Shown in pieces: positions 58,901 to 64,000 of a stretch of 64,000 nt of DNA. The position numbers and the translations under genes are program-made. The notes under the pieces were generated by a model. It worked only from the letters and a program-made list of their open reading frames with translations. It ran no database searches and was not told the origin of the DNA. The stretch is from Streptomyces sp. NK08204 (lineage in GTDB: Bacteria > Actinomycetota > Actinomycetes > Streptomycetales > Streptomycetaceae): assembly GCF_020400585.1 (NCBI RefSeq), contig NZ_JAINVF010000027.1, forward strand, positions 1-64,000. Reading direction: 5' to 3'. The first letter of the stretch is position 1. Each line of letters opens with the position of its first letter.

Positions 58901-59486
58901 ACATCAGGGTGCCCTGCAGCACGTGCGTCAGGCTCACGGCGAGGAAGCCGCCCAGGCACGAGTAGACGACGATCACCAGTGCGGTCAGGGCTACCCCGAG
59001 CCCGAACCCGAACCCGAAGATCTGTCCGAACAGAAGTCCGCCGGCCACCAGCCCACTGGCCACGTAGACGGTGAAGAACACGAGAGTGACCGCCGCCGAG
59101 ACCATCCGAAGCATCCGGGTGCGGTCCTCGAACCGCTCCTCCAGATAGGCCGAGAGACTCACGGCGTTCCCGGCGCGCTCGGTGTAGGTACGCAGCCGCG
59201 GCGCGACGAACAACCAGTTGCCGTAAGTACCGAGCACCAGACCGACCGCGATCCAGCTGGCGCCGACACCGGCCGCGTACACCGCTCCGGGGAACGCCAG
59301 GAACAGCCAACCGGACATGTCGCTGGCGCCCGCGGAGAGGGCGGCGACGAACGCACTGAGGCGACGGCCCCCCAGGGCGAAGTCGGCGAAGCTGTGAGTG
59401 CGGCTGTAGGCCCAGACCCCAGTCCCGATCATGATGGCCACATACACGAGGAATGTGGCCACGATCGGCGCACTCAAGTCGAACAT
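55905..59486 (-). CDS. Na+/solute symporter-PAS-GAF-SpoIIE phosphatase-HATPase fusion
   Basis: A 1193-residue multidomain protein. Residues about 1-480 are a complete SSS-family (PutP-like) sodium symporter with about 13 helices: GGRRLSAFVAALSAGASDMSGWLFLAFPGA, LPAAGIGALGGFGA, WGLGYFGQPHILARFMSIRS and AAIISTADSQLLVSSVALTEDFYR are the transporter's conserved parts. About 500-620 is a PAS domain (HAPVGIAVLDTDLRYVWVNE), about 625-800 a GAF domain, about 820-1040 a PP2C/SpoIIE phosphatase (VGGDWFDVIPL, VGDVAGHGMNAAATM, SDDAALLLAR) and about 1065-1190 an RsbW-type ATPase (ELIVSELVTNAIRHA; GGRGLLIVAQLAGRWG). It resembles CbrA-type symporter-kinases but ends in a phosphatase plus anti-sigma kinase. 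ATG 59486 has GTGAGGG close upstream; ATG 59516 is possible. Confidence 0.92.
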   Translation of the reverse strand: MFDLSAPIVATFLVYVAIMIGTGVWAYSRTHSFADFALGGRRLSAFVAALSAGASDMSGWLFLAFPGAVYAAGVGASWIAVGLVLGTYGNWLFVAPRLRTYTERAGNAVSLSAYLEERFEDRTRMLRMVSAAVTLVFFTVYVASGLVAGGLLFGQIFGFGFGLGVALTALVIVVYSCLGGFLAVSLTHVLQGTLMFLALLVLPAAGIGALGGFGALRDTLDSKTPRLLDMGAKVGITDGRWSAGGSLGTVAIVSLLAWGLGYFGQPHILARFMSIRSTGAIPTARRIETGWVVVVLAGATVVGLVGIARTGAPLHDPQTVYISLSRTLLGPWGAGVMLIAVLAAIISTADSQLLVSSVALTEDFYRAFLNRRASDRALVWVGRVAVVVVTLVAFVIALRGGGLLGIVAYAWAGFGAAFGPVVLLSLYWPRMTWAGAMAGIVLGAVTVLLWKKINPLLGPLESGIYEMVPGVLVATVAALVFGRFVGRPPKRAFWRMPGGGVSQLMLTPFLAHAPVGIAVLDTDLRYVWVNEPLDHLIPLEQRLGRRMSELLPRPEADAFEEKMREVLKTGTPVMDFEFHGYGHPDPDPSRAISASFFAMKDRRGRNVGVWYMLIDVTERWQAQERLALLNDAAAHIGSTLDVTRTAQELADDAVPAVADFVAVDLLDSVMRGEEPAPGPVGMAPVIRRAGQQSVRAGCPEASLAVGETVRRASSSPVTRCLLESRTLVERVLDYANSPWLTEDESLGASFLGFDFRSVMVVPVRARGVTLGAATFARSRRLGPFEEDDVRLAEELVSRAAVCIDNARRFTRERTAARSMQRYLLPQELTGGSALEVASWYLPADVPTGVGGDWFDVIPLSGARVALVVGDVAGHGMNAAATMGRLRIAVRTLANLDLPPDELLAHLDDLVIGLMGAHDGDASKAAEGEAAGIAFMGATCLYAVYDPVSRRCTLARAGHLPPVIVGPAGDADIVDLPAGPPLGLGYLPFEAVELELAQGSLIALYTDGLIESFDRDIDVGLTRLGEVLAAPRPTLEETGRTVIDDLLANPPSDDAALLLARTRALAQDQVVSWDLPSDPAAVAHARTLAAQQLTEWGLSDLTFTTELIVSELVTNAIRHANGPICLRLIRDRGLICEVSDASSTSPRMRHARTTDEGGRGLLIVAQLAGRWGTRYTTTGKIIWTEQAIPSDTVA

Positions 59487-59579
59487 ACGGCCCTCACCTG
59501 CGAGGTTTCTGGGCATCGGGACGACCGTCGCACGTTTGACGGCCTCGACCTCTACGGCTAAATGTACAGATTTCCGTCA

Positions 59580-62123
59580 TTATGAGCTGAAAGTACCGCT
59601 CGCGCCGGGCCGTACACGCTTGCCGCGGGAGCCTGTCCCGTCGGACGCGGGCAGCCCGATCAGGAGCAGTGTCACGTCGTCGTCATGCGTGGCCGTGTCC
59701 GGGATGAGGGTCCCGAGCAGCCGGTCCGCGGCCTGGTCAAGGCTGTCAGGATCTGCGGGAGCACCCCTCAGCGCGCTGTGGAGCGTGCGGGCGAGGACGT
59801 CGATCTGCTCCTCGATGTCGGTACCGGGCCTTTCGACCAGTCCGTCGGTGTAGAGCGCGAGCGTGCTGCCTGGCGGCAGTGGCTGGGTCGTCTGCTGGAA
59901 CGGCACGCCTGGGCCGCACGGATCGTTGACGCCGAGCGGCACTGCGACCGGCGCCCACAGTCGGCGGGCGGGCCCGTCGGGGGGCAGGACAATAACCGGA
60001 AGGTGCCCCGCCGAACACAGGGTGACGTCGTGGGCACTCTGGTCGATCACCAGGTAGACGCAGGTCACGAGCTGGTCCGCCAGGTCGCCGACGAAGGCGT
60101 CGAGCCCGGCCATGAGCCGGCTCGGCGGTATGCCCGTGCGGGCCAGGGCATGGGAGGCTGCGCGGAGCTGGCCCATGACCGCCGCCGCCTCCAGACCTCG
60201 GCCCATCACGTCGCCGACCACGATGCCGGTACGGTCCCGGTCCAGCAGAATGACATCGAACCAGTCGCCGCCGACTCCCGGGTCCTGGACGGACGCCAGG
60301 TACCGGTGGGCGGTGGGCAGGTGGGGAAGACGGGCCGGCTCACCCATGAGGCTGTGCTGCAGGGTGTGGGCGATGCGCCGGTGCTCCTCGTAGCGCTCGG
60401 CGCGTTCGGCCTCGACCTGTCTGCGTTCGGTGATGTCCCGCACGGTCAGGAAGACCAGCGTCTCCTGTTCGGCCTGCAGGCTGCTGACGCTCACCTCGAC
60501 GGGGAACTCACCGCCGTCGCTGTGCAGTCCGTACAGCTCCGTGTCCAGGACGATCGGCTTCGGATCCGCCTGGCGCAGGTAGGCACGGAGGAGCCTGCCG
60601 TACCGTCGGCGCCGCGGGACGGGCACCAGATCGGTGACCTGAGTGCCGCCGAGGGTGGCAGGCGCGCGGCCGAACAATCGTTGCACCTGGGCGTTGGCCA
60701 TGACGATGGCGCCGCAGGCGTCCGTGATCAGGATGGCGTCAGGCGCGGATTCCAGCAGCGCCAGAAAGCGCTGGTCGGCCCGCCGGACCTCGCGCTGGGC
60801 CGCGACCCGCTCGGTGACGTCGATGACCACGCCACAAATGGCGTAGTGCCTGCCGGACGGCAAGGTGAGCGGGAACAGACTGGTGAGGACGTCCCGCGGG
60901 CCTCGCGGCAGGACGAGACGCTCCTCCCGCTGGACGGGCGTGCCCCGTGCCAGCATGGCGAGGTCGGCGGCCCGCGCCTGACGCGCGAGGCCGGACGGCA
61001 TGACATCCCGGTCCCGGCGGCCCAGTACCCGTTCGCGGGTGAGGCCGAGACTCCTCTCGAACATCGTGTTGACCGCCAGGAAGCGCCCCTCCAGGTCCTT
61101 GATGAACACTATCGCCGGCGTGTGGTCCATGAACGCCTGCAGGAGTTCGTTCTGCCGCACCTGCCATTCGGCACGGGCGTGCGCCACCTCGATACGGCGG
61201 CCGACGCCCAACGCCGCGAAGACGACCGTGGCGAACACGACCACGTTTCCGCACACCAGCAGCGCGGTACCCAGACGCGTTCCGAACAGTCCCGCGTCCT
61301 CGCCGGCCAGCACGAGCCCGCCCAGCAGCGGCGGTATCACAAGGGCGGTGACGAACAGCCGGCGTCCCAACGCGCCCGTGGTGCCCGCGTTCGTCAGCAG
61401 TCCGGCCAGACCCCGGTCCGGCCGGGCGAGGAAGGCGGCGATGCCCAGCAGCACCAGAGCCAGCCCGGTGTACAGGGCCATGCCCTTGTAGGCGCCGAAC
61501 CGTTCCAGTTCGGGCACGGCGTACGCGAACCCGTACAGCCGCAGCATGCCCAGTACGATGACCGCCAGGCCCGGGAGCTGACTCGTCCAGGCGGGAAGCC
61601 GGGACGTGCTCGCGCACAGAACAGCAACGCCGCCGAGCACCAGTGCCACGGCCGTGTTCGGTGCCATCCGTCCTGGCACCGTGGTCGCCATCCGGGCCAT
61701 GTTGTCCTTGAAGAGCAGTTCGTCGATGCCCAGGCCCGCGCCGGTCGCGTACTCCACGATGGTGAGCCCGCCGATCAAGGCGGCCAGGGTTGCAGCCGCA
61801 CGAGCCGCGGTGGCAGCCCACGGGCCGACGCGGCTGCGGGCCACCACGAACAGGGAGACACCGAGTGCCAGCAGAGCCACGGCGGCGTTCGCGTTCATGG
61901 CCGTGTCGGCACTGCCCACGCGTCTGAGGACGTCGATGCCGAAGATCCAGCCGCACAGACCCGCCGCGCCCAGCACGGCGGCCACCAGTGCGGCACCCCG
62001 CGCCACGGCGCGAGCAGCGTCCAGGGCGGACTGCTGGTACGGCAGATCCGCTGCCTGCTTCGCTCCAGGCGCGCCGGGCAACTCGGGTGTCTGCTGCTCT
62101 TCCGTCACGGAACACTCGTGCAT
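59580..62123 (-). CDS. Membrane sensor PAS-PAS-SpoIIE protein phosphatase
   Basis: A PP2C-type phosphatase of about 847 residues with an integral-membrane sensor. About eight hydrophobic segments fill residues 30-310 (for example AALVAAVLGAAGLCGWIFG and LGTALLVCGNVVVFATVVFAALG). Two PAS domains follow: FMDHTPAIVFIKDLEGRFLAVN and LLESAPDAILITDACGAIVMAN. The SpoIIE phosphatase has PGVGGDWFDVILLDRDRTGIVVGDVMGRGLEAAAVMGQLR and ends THDDDVTLLLIGL. There is no ATPase domain. It would dephosphorylate an anti-anti-sigma factor in a partner-switching cascade. Start is uncertain (ATG 62123 or GTG 62108; neither has a good ribosome site). It lies 93 bases upstream of the symporter fusion on the same strand. 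Confidence 0.9.
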   Translation of the reverse strand: MHECSVTEEQQTPELPGAPGAKQAADLPYQQSALDAARAVARGAALVAAVLGAAGLCGWIFGIDVLRRVGSADTAMNANAAVALLALGVSLFVVARSRVGPWAATAARAAATLAALIGGLTIVEYATGAGLGIDELLFKDNMARMATTVPGRMAPNTAVALVLGGVAVLCASTSRLPAWTSQLPGLAVIVLGMLRLYGFAYAVPELERFGAYKGMALYTGLALVLLGIAAFLARPDRGLAGLLTNAGTTGALGRRLFVTALVIPPLLGGLVLAGEDAGLFGTRLGTALLVCGNVVVFATVVFAALGVGRRIEVAHARAEWQVRQNELLQAFMDHTPAIVFIKDLEGRFLAVNTMFERSLGLTRERVLGRRDRDVMPSGLARQARAADLAMLARGTPVQREERLVLPRGPRDVLTSLFPLTLPSGRHYAICGVVIDVTERVAAQREVRRADQRFLALLESAPDAILITDACGAIVMANAQVQRLFGRAPATLGGTQVTDLVPVPRRRRYGRLLRAYLRQADPKPIVLDTELYGLHSDGGEFPVEVSVSSLQAEQETLVFLTVRDITERRQVEAERAERYEEHRRIAHTLQHSLMGEPARLPHLPTAHRYLASVQDPGVGGDWFDVILLDRDRTGIVVGDVMGRGLEAAAVMGQLRAASHALARTGIPPSRLMAGLDAFVGDLADQLVTCVYLVIDQSAHDVTLCSAGHLPVIVLPPDGPARRLWAPVAVPLGVNDPCGPGVPFQQTTQPLPPGSTLALYTDGLVERPGTDIEEQIDVLARTLHSALRGAPADPDSLDQAADRLLGTLIPDTATHDDDVTLLLIGLPASDGTGSRGKRVRPGASGTFSS

Positions 62124-62154
62124 GTCGAGAAAAGAACAAATCGCCACTGACACC

Positions 62155-62786
62155 CTATGCACGTTGACGACCCTGTGCCCTGGTCAGAACCCACTGCCCC
62201 GGCGCCTCGTCAGTCGCGCCCCTTCGGCGTGCAACCTCGAAGAGCTTGTTGCCGGCCGCCCAAGCGAGGAAGTGCCAGAACCGGCCCGCCTGCGACTCCT
62301 CGAAGGTGCGGACGGTCTCGTCGAGTGCCCCGTGGCCCCTTGCGAACCACCGTTCGACGCAGCTCGGGTGCCGACGGATGTAGCCGGGCTGCGGGTCGAT
62401 GACGGCGTCGACGGCGTCACGCAGCGTGCAGAGTCCGGGCTTGTTCAGCGCAGCGCCGATGAGCACGTCCCTCTCGCCCGCATGGTGCCGCATGAGTTCG
62501 GCGTCGACCTCATGCCGGTCGGAGAAGTAGTGGTAGACGGAGCGGTCGGGATGCCCGCTCGTTCGCCGATCGCCTTGAGCGTGGCAGCTTCGTACCCCTG
62601 CTCACGGAGCAATGCCTCGGCGGCATCGAGGATGGCACCTCTTCGCTCCCTCCCACGGCGCTGTACCGCAGGAGCGCGACGCGGCGCAGAAGCTGTCGGA
62701 CTCTTCCCGAACACGATTCGAGACCGTAGAGGGCCGGCAGTTCGCACTGATCGCTGCCGTCCCTGTCGAGGTGGGGCCATGACCAC
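62155..62786 (-). pseudogene. TetR-family regulator with a frameshift
   Basis: The N-terminal part reads RRGAILDAAEALLREQGYEA and ATLKAIGERAGIP in one frame (to about 62550). The next bases continue as DRSVYHYFSDRHEVDAELMRH only in another frame, which then runs to a stop at 62155 (RDAVDAVIDPQPGYIRRHPSCVERWFARG). The break is exactly inside the recognition helix: one base is missing between ATCC and CGACC near 62545-62550. With that base restored it would be a TetR repressor of about 200 residues. Either a recent pseudogene or a sequencing error. Confidence 0.8.
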
Positions 62787-62986
62787 GATGCGCGGAGCAG
62801 ACCGCGATCATCACCGGAGTCGGTCTTCCGGTCGGCGAGGGCCCGCAGGATTCAGCGAAGGGGCAGCATGAGCCCCGCTGAACATGGCTAGAGATGACCA
62901 CGGGCACACCGGAGCCCAGATCCGTGTTCCCTGCGCCGACCTGGGGAAACACCAGCCCAGCGGGGTGGTGACGTGAGGAGCGAGCC

Positions 62987-63811
62987 TTGTTCTACTACCT
63001 GCTCAAGTACGTGCTGCTGGGTCCCCTGCTCCGGCTGGTCTTCCGGCCGCGGATCGAAGGGCTGGAGAACGTACCGCAGTCGGGAGCGGCGATCGTCGCG
63101 GGCAACCATCTGTCGTTCTCCGACCACTTCCTGATGCCGGCGATCCTCAAGCGCCGCATCACCTTCCTCGCCAAGATGGAGTACTTCACCGGTCCGGGCG
63201 TCAAGGGGCGGCTCACCGCGTTCTTCTTCCGCAGCGCCGGGCAGATCCCGGTGGACCGCTCCGGCAAGGATGCGGGCCAGGCGGCGATCCGCGAGGGGCT
63301 GGGCGTGCTGGGCAGGGGCGAGTTGCTGGGCATCTACCCGGAGGGCACGCGCTCCCACGACGGCCGGTTGTACAAGGGCAAGGTCGGTGTGGCCGTGATG
63401 GCGCTGAAGGCCGGGGTTCCGGTGGTGCCCTGCGCCATGATCGGCACGTTCGAGGCACAGCCGCCCGGAAGGATCATCCCGCACGCCCTCCCCGTCACCA
63501 TCCGCTTCGGCGAGCCGCTCGACTTCTCCCGCTTCGCGGGCCTGGAGCACGAAAGGGCCGTCCTGCGGGCCGTCACCGACGAGATCATGTACGCGATCCT
63601 GTCACTGTCGGGGCAGGAGTACGTCGACGAGTACGCGGCCGTCGTCAAGGCGGAAGAGGCCGAGCAGCACGGCGAGGGGCGGCCGGAGGATCCGGCCGCC
63701 CCTCGTCACCGCATGGCAGCGGTTACGGCTTGGGCGTCGCGTGCGGCGCGCAGGTCACGTCGGAGGTGTCCAGCTTCCCGTCGATCAGGTAGGCGTCCAC
63801 CCGGGTGTTGA
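62987..63811 (+). CDS. 1-acyl-sn-glycerol-3-phosphate acyltransferase family protein
   Basis: A PlsC-type acyltransferase acting in phospholipid or related lipid acylation. It starts at TTG 62987 (GTGAGGAG 6 bases upstream) with FYYLLKYVLLGPLLRLVFRP, a membrane anchor. Catalytic motif I is NHLSFSDHF (HxxxxD) at about residues 41-49, motif III is YPEGTRSHDGRLYKGKVGVA at about 118-137, followed by VPVVPCAMIG. The conserved domain ends near SGQEYVDEYAAVV (residue about 220). The remaining 50 codons are Arg/Pro-rich and read through a perfect hairpin and over the 3' end of the convergent hydrolase gene, so the native stop may have been lost. Confidence 0.9.
   Translation: MFYYLLKYVLLGPLLRLVFRPRIEGLENVPQSGAAIVAGNHLSFSDHFLMPAILKRRITFLAKMEYFTGPGVKGRLTAFFFRSAGQIPVDRSGKDAGQAAIREGLGVLGRGELLGIYPEGTRSHDGRLYKGKVGVAVMALKAGVPVVPCAMIGTFEAQPPGRIIPHALPVTIRFGEPLDFSRFAGLEHERAVLRAVTDEIMYAILSLSGQEYVDEYAAVVKAEEAEQHGEGRPEDPAAPRHRMAAVTAWASRAARRSRRRCPASRRSGRRPPGC
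63673..63705. terminator. 14-bp perfect hairpin, bidirectional terminator inside reading frame
   Basis: CGAGGGGCGGCCGG (63673-63686), loop AGGAT, CCGGCCGCCCCTCG (63692-63705). It sits just downstream of the conserved end of the acyltransferase and just beyond the stop (63723) of the convergent hydrolase, so it serves both. The acyltransferase frame runs through it. Confidence 0.75.
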
Positions 63812-64000
63812 TGCACGGGTTGACCAGGCCGGTCACCCCGTGGGAGCCCGCGTCCCTCTCGGTGATCAGGCGGGAGCCCTGGAACCGGTGGTGCAGTTCG
63901 ACGGCGCCCTGGTACGGGGTCGCCGCGTCCCGTGTGGACTGCACGATCAGCACCGGCGGCAGGCCCCGGTGGGTCCGGACGTCCGTCGGGGTCAGCTGCT
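63723..64000 (-). CDS. Secreted alpha/beta hydrolase (TAP-like, S33), 3' end only
   Basis: The last 92 codons of an alpha/beta hydrolase that continues beyond the right edge. The visible part reads PPVLIVQSTRDAATPYQGAVELHHRF with the catalytic Asp (RDAATP), then LITERDAGSHGV with the catalytic His and GLVNPCINTRVDAYLIDGKLD with a Cys. This is the TAP-like C-terminal domain of Streptomyces tripeptidyl aminopeptidase/SlpD-type exported proteases. The N-terminal signal, nucleophile Ser and start lie outside the window. Confidence 0.88.
   Translation of the reverse strand, partial: QLTPTDVRTHRGLPPVLIVQSTRDAATPYQGAVELHHRFQGSRLITERDAGSHGVTGLVNPCINTRVDAYLIDGKLDTSDVTCAPHATPKP

Noticed and set aside
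55815..59561. A 1248-codon open frame opposite the symporter-phosphatase gene
   Set aside because: High-GC codon bias leaves the opposite strand open. It has no family motif and is Arg/Gly/His-rich, while the minus strand has five clear domains.
1..64000. rRNA or tRNA genes
   Set aside because: None recognised by eye; no segment showed the conserved tRNA T-loop with a plausible acceptor stem, though a covariance-model search would be decisive.

Overview
The window is high-GC DNA in which coding sequence shows strong third-position G/C bias, GTG and TTG starts, ATGA/GTGA stop-start overlaps and actinobacterial gene families. It looks like a Streptomyces chromosome. From memory, the order of genes at about 17-39 kb (heteromeric acyl-CoA dehydrogenases, DNA ligase, rppA-CYP158-cupin, murT-gatD, pfkA, Lrp-DDAH-rocD) resembles one arm of the S. 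coelicolor chromosome; this was not checked.

0-14 kb is a zone of decay. Intact genes (GNAT acetyltransferase, DEAD-box helicase, YtcJ-type amidohydrolase with a divergent TetR, MFS exporter, HIT protein, DedA protein) lie between fragments: an IS630 transposase joined to a broken RNase J, a phage-type cytosine methyltransferase fused to a DnaB N-terminus, an oligopeptide ABC ATPase and a LacI regulator that both lost their 5' halves at one point, a CoA-transferase tail welded to a beta-glucosidase tail, and an amidohydrolase tail.

14-31 kb holds housekeeping and catabolic genes: a secreted phosphodiester glycosidase, a secreted phosphodiesterase, an acyl-CoA dehydrogenase pair with an MDR oxidoreductase in one operon, an XRE-cupin regulator facing a thioredoxin-reductase-like flavoprotein, a DNA ligase-NUDIX pair, an aldehyde dehydrogenase, the rppA-P450-cupin pigment operon, and an acyl-CoA dehydrogenase facing its probable TetR regulator.

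31-42.4 kb has peptide deformylase, the MurT-GatD lipid II amidation pair, 6-phosphofructokinase, a CtaG-like protein, an Lrp-regulated dimethylargininase-ornithine aminotransferase operon, a zinc alcohol dehydrogenase and an MFS exporter.

42.9-55.4 kb is one tightly overlapped 12-gene operon. It contains the enzymes that make ADP-heptose (GmhA, HldE, GmhB), two GT9 heptosyltransferase-like proteins, two GT4-like and three GT2 glycosyltransferases, a UDP-glucuronate-decarboxylase-like SDR and a carbamoyltransferase. This predicts a carbamoylated, heptose-containing glycan or glycoside in a Gram-positive bacterium. A narJ stub is coupled to its last gene.

55.9-62.1 kb has two adjacent membrane-anchored SpoIIE-type PP2C phosphatases. 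The larger is an unusual single polypeptide: Na+/solute symporter, PAS, GAF, PP2C and an anti-sigma-type ATPase domain. The window ends with a frameshifted TetR gene, a lysophospholipid acyltransferase and the 3' end of a secreted alpha/beta hydrolase.
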